64,000 nucleotides of DNA. Source: Desulfosarcina sp. (GTDB lineage Bacteria; Desulfobacterota; Desulfobacteria; Desulfobacterales; Desulfosarcinaceae). The DNA is taken from positions 1 through 64,000 of the forward strand of contig JABZFO010000048.1 in assembly GCA_014237405.1 (NCBI GenBank). Reading direction: 5' to 3'. The position numbers and the translations under genes are program-made. Below, in pieces: positions 32,800 through 41,980 of the stretch (its first letter is position 1; every line of letters starts with the position of its first letter). The notes below the pieces were generated by a model. It saw only the letters and a program-made list of their open reading frames with translations. It ran no database searches and had not been told where the DNA came from.

Positions 32800-34421
32800 C
32801 AACAACGGCAACAATACGGACACGGCTGCGGGCCGGAATCGTCGGCGTGTTTTTTCTGCTGGCCCTTCTCGCCATCAGCGTGCAGGCGGTCCGGCTGCAT
32901 GTGTTCGAGGGCGCCTGGCTTTCCGAGCGGGCTGCCCGGGAGTACGAGCGTGCCATGGTGGTGCAGGGCAAGCGGGGCGCCATCACCGATCGCAACGGCA
33001 GCCCGCTGGCGGTGAGCATTGACAGTCCGTCCATTGCCGCCTATCCCCGCCAGATGAAGGACCGCAAAACAGCGGCAAGGCAGCTGGCCCGGGCCCTGAA
33101 CCAGCCGCAGCGGGACGTGGTCAAGAAGCTGGACCCCAAGCGCTCCTTCGTGTGGCTCAAGCGCCAGGCCACTCCAAGACAGGCCGAAGCGGTTCAGGTG
33201 CTGGGAATCAAGGGGGTCGACTTTATCACCGAGCACAGCCGCTACTATCCCAGCAAGACCCTGGCGGCGCAGCTGGTAGGGTTTTCAGGCATCGACGGCC
33301 ACGGTCTGGAAGGGCTGGAGTTTTACTTCGATGCCTACCTGAAGGGGGGGGAACAGGAGATCACCGTCCTCAAGGATGCCCTGGGACGTCGGTTTGAGGG
33401 GGCCGGGATGCCGGCAAACCTGCCCGGGGGGACCCATGTGGTGCTGACCATCGACCGTACCATCCAGCACATTGCCCAGAAAGCCCTGGAGGCTTCCGTG
33501 ACCGAATACGCGGCCCAATCGGGCATTGCCATCGTGATGGCCCCGGCTACCGGCGAGGTGCTGGCCCTGGCGCACTACCCTTTTTTCAACCCCAACAGCT
33601 ACCGGGATTTCAGGCGGGAGTTGTGGCGAAACCGGGCCATCACCGACTCCTTCGAGCCCGGCTCCACCATGAAGATTTTCAACGCGGCGGCGGCCATCGA
33701 CAGCGGCGTCTGTTCACCGTCCACCGGTTCGGTGAAGATGGCGGAAAAGCTGGGGTCTCGCCAGCTTCACCACTATTTGAGGGCCTTCGGCTTCGGCCAG
33801 CGTTCCGGCATCACCTGCCCCGGTGAAACCGCCGGCAGCCTGAGCAGCTTCAAGGCCTGGTCCGCCATCGATACAGGGGCCATCTCCTTTGGACAGGGTG
33901 TTTCGGTATCGGCCATCCAGCTGATTGCGGCAGCATCGGCCATCGCTAACGACGGACTGCTTATGAAACCGCTGCTGGTCAAGGAGATTACGAACCGAAA
34001 CGGACGCACGGTGAAACGCTTTTCGCCTGAGCCGGTTCGGCGGGTGGTCTCCTCACACACTGCCGCCACGGTGCGGCGAATACTGAAAACCGCGATAACT
34101 GAAGGCGGAACCGGAGTGAATGCGGCCCTTAAGGGGTACTCCGTGTGCGGCAAGACCGGCACCGCGCAGAAGATCGACGACAGCGGCACCTACGCAAAGG
34201 GGCGGTATCTCTCCTCCTTTGTAGGCTTTGCTCCGGCGGATCACCCGGAGCTGGCCATCCTGGTGATCGTGGACGAGCCCAAGGTTCAGAGCTACGGCGG
34301 CATCGTGGCAGCGCCCGCTTTCCGCCAGATCGCTCTGGAAACTTTGAGCTATCTCAACATTCCTCCAGGACCCGATGCGGATCGACTGCAGGTATCCCGG
34401 GGGAACAGGGCCAACGGATGA
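32796..34421 (+). CDS. ftsI: Division transpeptidase FtsI/PBP3-like, with internal deletion
   Basis: A 541-residue class B penicillin-binding protein: N-terminal membrane helix (about 15-33), dimerisation domain with R-G-A-I-T-D-R-N-G near 60, then the transpeptidase domain with S-x-x-K in F-E-P-G-S-T-M-K near 285 and K-T-G in C-G-K-T-G-T-A near 450. The middle catalytic motif S-x-N, normally about 50 residues after S-x-x-K in a segment such as S-S-N-I-G, is absent: S-P-S-T (about 309) is joined directly to G-S-V-K-M-A-E-K-L. About 40 residues are missing near 33718-33735, in frame. As read the enzyme should be inactive. Confidence 0.9.
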   Translation: MTTTATIRTRLRAGIVGVFFLLALLAISVQAVRLHVFEGAWLSERAAREYERAMVVQGKRGAITDRNGSPLAVSIDSPSIAAYPRQMKDRKTAARQLARALNQPQRDVVKKLDPKRSFVWLKRQATPRQAEAVQVLGIKGVDFITEHSRYYPSKTLAAQLVGFSGIDGHGLEGLEFYFDAYLKGGEQEITVLKDALGRRFEGAGMPANLPGGTHVVLTIDRTIQHIAQKALEASVTEYAAQSGIAIVMAPATGEVLALAHYPFFNPNSYRDFRRELWRNRAITDSFEPGSTMKIFNAAAAIDSGVCSPSTGSVKMAEKLGSRQLHHYLRAFGFGQRSGITCPGETAGSLSSFKAWSAIDTGAISFGQGVSVSAIQLIAAASAIANDGLLMKPLLVKEITNRNGRTVKRFSPEPVRRVVSSHTAATVRRILKTAITEGGTGVNAALKGYSVCGKTGTAQKIDDSGTYAKGRYLSSFVGFAPADHPELAILVIVDEPKVQSYGGIVAAPAFRQIALETLSYLNIPPGPDADRLQVSRGNRANG

Positions 34422-35953
34422 AGCTCTCATCGCTCACGGATCAACTGACAGTCGAAGCGACAACCGGTATTCAACCGTCTGTGGATCCGGATGTGAAGGC
34501 CGTCTGCTATGACTCGCGCAAGGTGATCCCGGGAGCCGTGTTCGTGGCCATCGAGGGTTTTGCCGCAGACGGACACCGCTTTATCCCCGCTGCCGTGAAG
34601 CAGGGGGCGGTGGCCGTGGTCTGTCGCAATCCGGTGATGGTCGACGCGGTGGTGATCCGAGTGGCGGATCCCAGGGCAGCGCTGGCCCTTTTGTCGAGCC
34701 GGTTTTACGGCCAGCCGGCCGGTGAGATGATCCTGGTGGGGGTGACGGGCACCAACGGCAAGACCACCGTTACCTACCTGCTCGAACAGATGCTGAAGAA
34801 GGCCGGGCACCGGCCCGGCGTCGTTGGAACCATCAACTATCGCTATGCCGGTAAGGCCTTAGACAATCCGGTGACAACGCCGGAATCCCTGGAACTGCAG
34901 GCGATCCTGCGGCAGATGGCCGATGCGGGCGTCACCCATGCGGTGATGGAGGTCTCTTCCCATGCCCTGGACCTGCACCGGGTGGACGGGTGCAGATACG
35001 ATGCAGCTGTTTTCACCAATTTGACCCAGGATCACCTGGACCACCACGGTGACATGGACCGGTACTGGGCCTGTAAAAAAAGGCTTTTCGTCGATTTCCT
35101 CAAACCCGCCGATGCAGACCACCCCGTCCGGGCAGTGGTCAACGGGGACGATCCCAGAGGACAGGAGCTGGTCCGTGTTTTAGGCGCGGCAGCCCTGCGC
35201 ACGGCTATCTACGGTGACGGAGACATCCTTCCGTTTGCGGTAATCCGGGATCTGGCGGGCATTCGCGGCAGCATTGTTATACCGGGCGGCGAGATCCCTT
35301 TCGCTTCGCCGCTGGTGGGAGAGTTCAATCTGGAGAATATTCTCAGCGCCGCCGGAGCGGCACTGGTCCTGGGCATTCCCCCGGTGGCCATCGCTGCGGG
35401 AATCGATGCCACCCCCTGCGTGCCCGGCCGGCTGGAGCGGATTGCCGAGGGCGGCGAGCGGACCATCTTCGTGGATTACGCCCACACCCCCGATGCGCTG
35501 GAAAACGCTATTGCCGCCCTGCGAACCTTGACGCCCGGCAGGCTGATTACCGTATTTGGCTGCGGGGGCGACCGGGACAACAGCAAACGGCCCATCATGG
35601 GCGAAATTGCAGCCCGGCTCAGCGATCTGGCGGTGGTCAGCTCGGACAATCCCCGCTCCGAGGATCCGTTGACGATCATTGCTCAGGTGGAGGCGGGGGT
35701 CCGACAGGTCTACACCCGGCGTCTTTCCACTGATGCCCTTAAAAACGGCTGGCAGGGCAACGGATACATGGTGGAGCCGGACCGGAGGGCGGCCATCGGG
35801 GCGGCCATCGGGGCGGCCAGAAAAAATGACGCCGTGCTGATTGCCGGCAAAGGACACGAAACCTATCAGATCCTGGCGAACGAAACCATCCATTTCGACG
35901 ACCGGGAAGTGGCCCGCCAAGTGCTGGCGGCCATGAACGAAGCTGGAGCATAA
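34418..35953 (+). CDS. murE: UDP-MurNAc-tripeptide synthetase MurE
   Basis: A 511-residue Mur ligase adding the third residue (usually meso-diaminopimelate) to UDP-MurNAc-L-Ala-D-Glu. Motifs: Y-D-S-R-K near residue 28, the ATP P-loop V-T-G-T-N-G-K-T-T near 107, T-T-P-E-S near 150, V-D-Y-A-H-T-P near 348, G-C-G-G-D-R-D near 375, and the diaminopimelate-specifying D-N-P-R motif near 408 (S-D-N-P-R-S-E-D-P). The ATG overlaps the ftsI stop by 4 bases; the upstream frame extension is not used. Complete. Confidence 0.95.
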   Translation: MKLSSLTDQLTVEATTGIQPSVDPDVKAVCYDSRKVIPGAVFVAIEGFAADGHRFIPAAVKQGAVAVVCRNPVMVDAVVIRVADPRAALALLSSRFYGQPAGEMILVGVTGTNGKTTVTYLLEQMLKKAGHRPGVVGTINYRYAGKALDNPVTTPESLELQAILRQMADAGVTHAVMEVSSHALDLHRVDGCRYDAAVFTNLTQDHLDHHGDMDRYWACKKRLFVDFLKPADADHPVRAVVNGDDPRGQELVRVLGAAALRTAIYGDGDILPFAVIRDLAGIRGSIVIPGGEIPFASPLVGEFNLENILSAAGAALVLGIPPVAIAAGIDATPCVPGRLERIAEGGERTIFVDYAHTPDALENAIAALRTLTPGRLITVFGCGGDRDNSKRPIMGEIAARLSDLAVVSSDNPRSEDPLTIIAQVEAGVRQVYTRRLSTDALKNGWQGNGYMVEPDRRAAIGAAIGAARKNDAVLIAGKGHETYQILANETIHFDDREVARQVLAAMNEAGA

Positions 35954-35957
35954 GATC

Positions 35958-37373
35958 GTGACACCCTATGCGTGGACTACTGCACAGGTCTTGGCGGCAA
36001 CCGACGGATCCCTGATTTCAGGAACGGCGGACATGGGCTTTGCCGGCATCGGCATCGATTCGCGTACGATCGGTCCGGACCGCCTGTTTGTGGCCATTGC
36101 CGGAGAATCCCACGACGGACATCGCTTTGTGGCCGATGTGCTGGATCGCGGTGTCAAGGGTGTGGTGGTGGCCGACGGCCAGGTGGCAAATATGCCCACA
36201 GACCGAATGGCTGCCGGCAGCATTGCCTGTGTAGCGGTGGCTGATACCACCCAGGCTCTGGGCGCGCTGGCCCGCTTCAACCGCAACCGGGGCAGCCTCA
36301 AGGTGCTTGCCATCACCGGATCCAATGGCAAAACCTCCACTCGCATGCTCATGGATCCGGTGATCTCAAAAAAGTTCGAGACCCTGAGCAGTAGCGGGAA
36401 CCTGAACAACCACATCGGCCTGCCCCTGACGTTGTTCCGGCTGACACCGGCACACCGGGCAGCCGTGTTGGAACTGGGGATGAACCATGCCGGTGAAATC
36501 ACTCACCTGGGTCGCATCTGCCAGCCGGACGTGGGCGTGATCACCAACGTGGGGCCGGCCCACCTGGAGGGGCTGGGAACCATTGAAAACGTGGCCCGGG
36601 CCAAGGGGGAGTTGCTCCATACCATTCGCCCCGGCGGCACGGCCATTCTTAACGCCGACGATCCTCATGTTGCGGCCCTGGCCGACACCGTGGATCGACC
36701 GGTGATCTATTTCGGCACCGGTGACCGGGCACAGGTCCGGGCCGACGATATCCGCCTGACCAATGCGGGCATGGCTTTTACCCTGACCACCCCGTCGGGC
36801 TGCATTTCGGTGACCCTGGCCACACCGGCCCGGGTGATGGTGTCAAACGCGCTGGCTGCTGCCGCTGCCGGTGAAATCATGGGTGTGCCCCTGGACCTTA
36901 TCAAGGCGGGGCTGGAAGTCTTTTCCCCCCAAGCTGGGCGCATGGGCATCCGAATGCTGGGCCGTGACATCCGTCTGGTGGACGATACGTACAACGCCAA
37001 TCCCGACTCCATGGCTGCGGCCATCGAGACCCTGGCGCTGATGCATGGAAACCGCCGCACCATTGCCGTGCTCGGGGACATGCTGGAGCTGGGACCGCTA
37101 TCGGCGGCCCTGCACCGGGAAATCGGCAGGACCGTGGGCGATGCCCGAATCGATCGGCTGTATGTTGCCGGCAGTTTCGCCGCGGCCGTGGCCGACGGTG
37201 CCATGGATCGGCAGATGACGGCGGACCGGATCTTTACCGGGACCAAGGAATCGATCATCGATCGGCTGTACCACCAGCTTCAACCCGGCGATCTGATCCT
37301 GGTGAAAGGGTCCCGGGGAGTGGCCATGGAACAGGTGGTCGAGGCAATCTCCCGATGGGCGGATTCCAAATGA
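35958..37373 (+). CDS. murF: UDP-MurNAc-pentapeptide synthetase MurF
   Basis: A 471-residue Mur ligase that adds D-Ala-D-Ala. Motifs: D-S-R near residue 34, the P-loop I-T-G-S-N-G-K-T-S near 118, the [10 protein letters not shown] near 173, N-x-D-D equivalent N-A-D-D near 232, and [11 protein letters not shown] near 337. The start is a GTG 5 bases after murE. Length is normal and no lesion is seen. Confidence 0.95.
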   Translation: MTPYAWTTAQVLAATDGSLISGTADMGFAGIGIDSRTIGPDRLFVAIAGESHDGHRFVADVLDRGVKGVVVADGQVANMPTDRMAAGSIACVAVADTTQALGALARFNRNRGSLKVLAITGSNGKTSTRMLMDPVISKKFETLSSSGNLNNHIGLPLTLFRLTPAHRAAVLELGMNHAGEITHLGRICQPDVGVITNVGPAHLEGLGTIENVARAKGELLHTIRPGGTAILNADDPHVAALADTVDRPVIYFGTGDRAQVRADDIRLTNAGMAFTLTTPSGCISVTLATPARVMVSNALAAAAAGEIMGVPLDLIKAGLEVFSPQAGRMGIRMLGRDIRLVDDTYNANPDSMAAAIETLALMHGNRRTIAVLGDMLELGPLSAALHREIGRTVGDARIDRLYVAGSFAAAVADGAMDRQMTADRIFTGTKESIIDRLYHQLQPGDLILVKGSRGVAMEQVVEAISRWADSK

Positions 37374-37422
37374 TGAAAAGCGCAAGAAGACAAACCGAAG
37401 AGCAAAGGCGCGATACCGACAG

Positions 37423-38502
37423 ATGATCTATCACCTGCTATACCCGCTGCATACGACCTTTGCAGCCTTTAACGTGTTCCGGTACATCACCTTCCGGACC
37501 ATCTATGCCAGTCTCACCGCCTTTCTCATCTGTTTCCTTCTGGGACCCTGGGTGATCCGGCGCCTCTCCATGATGCAGGTGGGACAGTACATCCGGGAAG
37601 ACGGACCCAAGGATCATTACAAAAAAGCCGGCACACCCACCATGGGGGGCGTGCTGATCATCTTTGCGGTGGTTGGATCCACTCTGCTGTGGACCGATCT
37701 GACCAACCGCTACGTGTGGATTGTCCTGCTGGCCACCCTGGGGTTCGGTGCCATCGGTTTTGCCGATGACTACCTGATGCAGGTGAAAAAGCGCAATCTG
37801 GGCCTGTCCGCCCGCCAGAAGCTGCTGCTTCAGGTGATTCTGGCGCTACTGGTGGGGCTGCTGGCCTACCTGGTGCCCGATTTTTCCACGAAGATCAGCG
37901 TGCCGTTTTTCAAGCGGCTGACCCCGGATCCGGGATGGGGATACGTTTTCTTCGCTGCCCTGGTCATCGTGGGATCGTCCAACGCCGTGAACCTGACCGA
38001 CGGTCTGGACGGCCTGGCCATTGGCCCCGTGATCATCGCCGCCGTCACCTATATGATTTTTGCATACGTGGCCGGCCATGCGCGCATCGCCGATTACCTG
38101 CAGATCACCCCGGTGGTGGGGTGCGGGGAGATCACTGTGTACTGCGGCGCCCTGGCCGGCGCCGGAATGGGATTTTTATGGTTCAACGCCTACCCGGCCC
38201 AGGTGTTCATGGGAGATGTGGGCTCTTTGTCCATGGGGGCGTCTTTGGGCACCGTGGCCGTGATTACCAAGCAGGAGATTCTGCTGGCGCTCGTGGGTGG
38301 CCTGTTCGTCATCGAGGCCCTGTCCGTGATCTTTCAGGTGAGTTTTTTCAAGATGACCAAAGGCCGTCGCATTTTCCGGATGGCACCCATCCACCACCAT
38401 TTTGAATTGAAAGGATGGCCGGAGCCGAAAGTGATTGTGCGATTCTGGATCATCGCCATCGCCCTGGCGCTGATCTCCATGAGTACGCTGAAACTGCGTT
38501 AA
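37423..38502 (+). CDS. mraY: Phospho-MurNAc-pentapeptide translocase MraY
   Basis: A 359-residue integral membrane enzyme with ten predicted helices that forms lipid I from UDP-MurNAc-pentapeptide and undecaprenyl phosphate. Motifs: G-T-P-T-M-G-G near residue 70, F-A-D-D near 113 (catalytic Asp pair), N-L-T-D-G-L-D-G near 190, M-G-D-V-G-S near 265, and H-H-H-F-E near 324. Length is normal. Confidence 0.96.
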   Translation: MIYHLLYPLHTTFAAFNVFRYITFRTIYASLTAFLICFLLGPWVIRRLSMMQVGQYIREDGPKDHYKKAGTPTMGGVLIIFAVVGSTLLWTDLTNRYVWIVLLATLGFGAIGFADDYLMQVKKRNLGLSARQKLLLQVILALLVGLLAYLVPDFSTKISVPFFKRLTPDPGWGYVFFAALVIVGSSNAVNLTDGLDGLAIGPVIIAAVTYMIFAYVAGHARIADYLQITPVVGCGEITVYCGALAGAGMGFLWFNAYPAQVFMGDVGSLSMGASLGTVAVITKQEILLALVGGLFVIEALSVIFQVSFFKMTKGRRIFRMAPIHHHFELKGWPEPKVIVRFWIIAIALALISMSTLKLR

Positions 38503-38561
38503 CCCTAACGTTGCATAAAAAGCATCCGGCTCTTGCAGCGTTAGGGATACGGCGGAGATTG

Positions 38562-39932
38562 ATGCATTTTATGGGTCTTCGAAACAAACAAATCGTGGTG
38601 GTAGGATTGGGGCGATCCGGGGTGGCAACGTCCCGGTTCCTCGTGAACCAGGGTGCCCGGGTGACGGTGACGGACCGTGCCCCGGCCGAAACCCTGAAGG
38701 CTTCAGCCGGGGCCTTGGACGGATTGGGGATCCAGCTGAAGCTGGGCGGACATGATGCGGGGGATTTTGAAACTGCCGACCTGGTGGTGCTCAGTCCCGG
38801 CGTGCCCCACACCCTGCCGATACTGGAACCGGCCTGGGCCAACGGCACCCCGGTTATCGGAGAGATGGAACTGGCTGCCGGATACATCACCGAGCCGATC
38901 CTGGCGGTGACCGGCACCAATGGAAAAACCACAACAACGGAGTTGGTGGGGAACATGCTTAGAAACAGCGGAAAGAATGTGTTTGTAGGGGGAAACATCG
39001 GCACACCGCTAATCGTGTATGCGGACGGTGCCCATGAGCGGGCCGATGTGGTGGTGGCCGAGGTGAGCAGTTTCCAACTGGACACCACTATTGATTTTCG
39101 GCCGGATACCGCTGTGATGCTCAACATCACCGATGACCACCTGGACCGGTATCCGACTTTTTCCGCTTACGCGAATTCCAAGTGGCGGATATTCGAAAAA
39201 CAGCGCCCCACCGATGCGGCGGTTCTCAACGCCATGGATGCTACCGTGGCCGCCATGATCAAAAAATGGACCCCCATGGCCCGCCACCGGCTCTTTTCGG
39301 ATCAGGTCATTATGAATGGTGCACAGATATTAAAGGATAAGATTCTGCTGTTTGATGCGGGCCGGCAGACCGGCAGCTTTGCTCTTGACAAGACCGGCCT
39401 TATCGGCCCGCACAACCGGGAGAATGTGGCTGCCGCCTGCCTGGCCGCCCGGGAACAGGGCGCCACGGACGCGGGGATCCAGCAGGCCATCGACGAATTC
39501 CAAGGACTCTCCCATCGTCTTGAAACGGTGGGGCGGGTGCGCGGTGTGCGCTTTGTTAACGACTCTAAAGCCACCAATGTGAACGCGGTGAAACGGGCGC
39601 TGGAGTGCTTCGACAGGCCGGTGGTGCTGATTATGGGCGGGCAGAACAAGAAGGGAGACTTCACCCAGCTCAAATCGCAGGTGCGCCGCCAGGTAAAAAC
39701 CCTGGTGGCCATGGGTGAAGCCAGGGACGAGATCGTCACCGCCCTGGCCGGGGATCCGGAAAAAGGCATCATAGAGGCCGGATCCATGGAAGAGGCGGTG
39801 GAAAAGGCATTCGGTGCGGCGATGGCCGGAGAGACCGTGCTTCTCTCCCCGGCCTGTGCCAGTTTCGATATGTTCGATAACTATGCCCACCGGGGCAACT
39901 GGTTTCGGGAAGTCGTGGAAAGATTGGGATGA
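38562..39932 (+). CDS. murD: UDP-MurNAc-L-alanine:D-glutamate ligase MurD
   Basis: A 456-residue Mur ligase adding D-Glu. The N-terminal Rossmann-like G-L-G-R-S-G-V-A near residue 13 binds UDP. The P-loop V-T-G-T-N-G-K-T-T-T lies near 115, E-V-S-S-F-Q-L near 160, N-I-T-D-D-H-L-D-R near 185 and N-D-S-K-A-T-N near 325. The ATG at 38562 with GGAG before it is chosen; the open frame upstream overlaps mraY and is ignored. Stop overlaps ftsW by 4 bases. Confidence 0.94.
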   Translation: MHFMGLRNKQIVVVGLGRSGVATSRFLVNQGARVTVTDRAPAETLKASAGALDGLGIQLKLGGHDAGDFETADLVVLSPGVPHTLPILEPAWANGTPVIGEMELAAGYITEPILAVTGTNGKTTTTELVGNMLRNSGKNVFVGGNIGTPLIVYADGAHERADVVVAEVSSFQLDTTIDFRPDTAVMLNITDDHLDRYPTFSAYANSKWRIFEKQRPTDAAVLNAMDATVAAMIKKWTPMARHRLFSDQVIMNGAQILKDKILLFDAGRQTGSFALDKTGLIGPHNRENVAAACLAAREQGATDAGIQQAIDEFQGLSHRLETVGRVRGVRFVNDSKATNVNAVKRALECFDRPVVLIMGGQNKKGDFTQLKSQVRRQVKTLVAMGEARDEIVTALAGDPEKGIIEAGSMEEAVEKAFGAAMAGETVLLSPACASFDMFDNYAHRGNWFREVVERLG

Positions 39933-40501
39933 GTACAGCAGCAAAGCGAAACGGGGGTCAACCGGTGGTCTATGATCTGGGCCTGCTGTTTCCCGTTCTG
40001 CTGCTCGTGGGCATGGGCATCGTCATGGTCTACAGTGCCAGTTCCGCCCTGGCACTCAAGAAGTTTGGCAGCGATTACTTCTTTTTAAAGAAACAGGCCA
40101 TGTTCTCCCTGATCGGCATTGTGGTGCTGGTGGCCTTCAGCTACATCCCATTCCGCCTGTACCGGATGCTGACCTATCCGGCACTGGCGGCGGCCATCGT
40201 GATGCTGGTGGCGGTGGCCTTTACCGGATTTGGCGTGACAGCCGGCGGATCCGCCCGGTGGCTGCAGATCGGGTCGGTCCGGTTTCAGCCGTCGGAACTG
40301 GCCCGGCTGGCCCTGGTGATCTACATGGCCTACTCCATGAGCAAGAAGGATGAACTGCTGCGGGATTTTTACGTGGGGTTTTTGCCCCATCTCCTTGTTT
40401 TGGGCCTCTTTATGGCGCTGCTGCTGGTTCAACCCGATTTCGGATCGGTGGTGATTTTTGCCGCCCTGAACAGGCTGAGTACCGGGTCAAACGGCTCATG
40501 A
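39929..40501 (+). CDS. ftsW: FtsW lipid II polymerase, 5' part of broken gene
   Basis: A 190-residue frame containing the first five or so transmembrane helices of FtsW/SEDS proteins, including V-Y-S-A-S-S near residue 36 and the conserved Q-P-S-E-L-like F-Q-P-S-E-L-A near 123 and Q-P-D-F-G near 172. After V-V-I-F-A-A-L the frame runs into non-homologous residues and stops. The FtsW sequence resumes in another frame at about 40472 (A-E-Y-R-V-K-R-L). Comparison with E. coli FtsW suggests about 34 residues (about 100 bp) are absent. Confidence 0.88.
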   Translation: MSTAAKRNGGQPVVYDLGLLFPVLLLVGMGIVMVYSASSALALKKFGSDYFFLKKQAMFSLIGIVVLVAFSYIPFRLYRMLTYPALAAAIVMLVAVAFTGFGVTAGGSARWLQIGSVRFQPSELARLALVIYMAYSMSKKDELLRDFYVGFLPHLLVLGLFMALLLVQPDFGSVVIFAALNRLSTGSNGS

Positions 40502-40962
40502 GCTTTCTGGATCCCTGGCAGTATCCGGCGGACGAGGGCTACCAGATCGTCCATTCACTCATGGCTTTCGGCACCGGGGGAATCACCGGCGCGGGCATTG
40601 GTAAGGGATACCAGAAACTGTTTTATCTTCCCGAACCCCATACGGATTTCATCTTTTCCGTGGTGGGGGAAGAACTGGGGCTCATCGGGGTCATGATCGT
40701 GATTCTGCTATACGGTATCATGCTCATGCGGGGCATCCGCATTGCCCGCAATGCCCAGGACCGCTTCGGTTCCTTCCTGGCCATGGGTATCACGGTGACC
40801 CTGGGCCTTCAGGTGTGCATCAACATGGGGGTGGCTCTGGGGCTGCTGCCCACCAAGGGACTGACCCTGCCGTTTCTCAGCTACGGCGGCACGAGCCTGC
40901 TGATCAATATGGCAGCGGTGGGGATCATGATGAATATAGGAGCGCGGGATGCTCGATGCTGA
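40498..40962 (+). CDS. ftsW: FtsW lipid II polymerase, 3' part of broken gene
   Basis: A 154-residue frame with the FtsW C-terminal half: F-L-D-P-W near residue 3, G-Y-Q-I-V-H-S-L-M-A-F-G-T-G-G, H-T-D-F-I-F-S-V-V-G-E-E near 48, P-T-K-G-L-T-L-P-F-L-S-Y-G-G near 118. The real frame extends upstream to about 40472, so the ATG given is internal to the original gene. It overlaps murG by 14 bases. Confidence 0.88.
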   Translation: MSFLDPWQYPADEGYQIVHSLMAFGTGGITGAGIGKGYQKLFYLPEPHTDFIFSVVGEELGLIGVMIVILLYGIMLMRGIRIARNAQDRFGSFLAMGITVTLGLQVCINMGVALGLLPTKGLTLPFLSYGGTSLLINMAAVGIMMNIGARDARC

Positions 40963-41980
40963 ATCCCAAAAAGCCTGGCGGCCGCTGAAGGTGGTGATTG
41001 CCGGCGGCGGCACCGGTGGGCACCTGTTTCCCGGCATTGCCGTGGCAGGGGAGTTTGCCATGAGAAATCCGCACAGCCGGATCCTTTTCGCGGGTGCCGG
41101 TCGGCCCTTCGAAAAAGAAGCCCTGGCCCGGGCCGGCTATCCCCAGAGAACCATCGCCATCGAGGGGATCAAGGGAAGAGGACTGGGGGCCAAGACCCGG
41201 GCGGTGATGAAAATCCCCGGCGCCCTGTTCCGCTCCGCCGGCATACTGGCCGATGCGGAGGCGGACCTGGTGGTCGGGGTGGGCGGGTACGCCGCCGGGC
41301 CGGTGGCCCTGGCCGCCTGGCTCAAGGGCATCCCGGTGGTCCTGTGTGAGCAGAACACCGTTCCCGGCATCACCAACCGGATGCTCTTTCCAATAGCGAA
41401 GCGGATCTATGTCAGTTTTGAAAATACCCGAGGGAACATTGATCCGTCAAAGAAACGCATCACCGGCAATCCGGTGCGACAGCAGATTCTGGAAGCGTCG
41501 ACAGTTGAATCAGGGGAGAAAAACACATTCACGATTCTGGTGGTGGGTGGCAGCCAGGGAGCCCATGCCATCAACCTGGCGGTCATGGACGCCCTGCCGT
41601 GTATCCGACAGCGGGAGAAGATTCGCATCGTCCACCAGACCGGTGCCGATGACCAGGATATGGTGACGGCAGCATATATGAAAGCAGGGATCGACGCAGA
41701 GGTGAAGGCCTTTTTCCACGATATGGCATCACGGTACGGCCGGGCGGATCTGGTCGTCTGCCGGGCCGGCGCCACCACGGTGGCAGAGTTGACCGTCCTG
41801 GGTAAGGCGGCGCTGTTCATTCCCTTTCCCTTTGCGGCGGACAACCATCAGGAACGTAACGCCCGTCCGGACCTGCTGGCAGTCATGGCGTCCAGGTCCA
41901 AAGCGCTGGGGAAGCCTGACGCGGCCCGAACCATCGTAGACGACTGCTACCAACTGGTGGGGAACGAGCCATGTATTTGA
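40949..41980 (+). CDS. murG: UDP-GlcNAc:lipid I transferase MurG, with internal deletion
   Basis: A 343-residue GT-B glycosyltransferase making lipid II. N-terminal A-G-G-G-T-G-G-H-L-F-P-G-I-A near residue 15, G-V-G-G-Y-A-A-G-P near 110, E-Q-N near 133, and the second G-G-S-Q-G-A near 197. Near residue 305 the sequence jumps from N-H-Q-x-x-N-A-R to P-D-L-L-A-V-M-A-S-R. Normally about 30-35 residues lie between, including part of the nucleotide-binding region. The loss (around 41852-41872) keeps the frame. Confidence 0.9.
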   Translation: MLDAESQKAWRPLKVVIAGGGTGGHLFPGIAVAGEFAMRNPHSRILFAGAGRPFEKEALARAGYPQRTIAIEGIKGRGLGAKTRAVMKIPGALFRSAGILADAEADLVVGVGGYAAGPVALAAWLKGIPVVLCEQNTVPGITNRMLFPIAKRIYVSFENTRGNIDPSKKRITGNPVRQQILEASTVESGEKNTFTILVVGGSQGAHAINLAVMDALPCIRQREKIRIVHQTGADDQDMVTAAYMKAGIDAEVKAFFHDMASRYGRADLVVCRAGATTVAELTVLGKAALFIPFPFAADNHQERNARPDLLAVMASRSKALGKPDAARTIVDDCYQLVGNEPCI

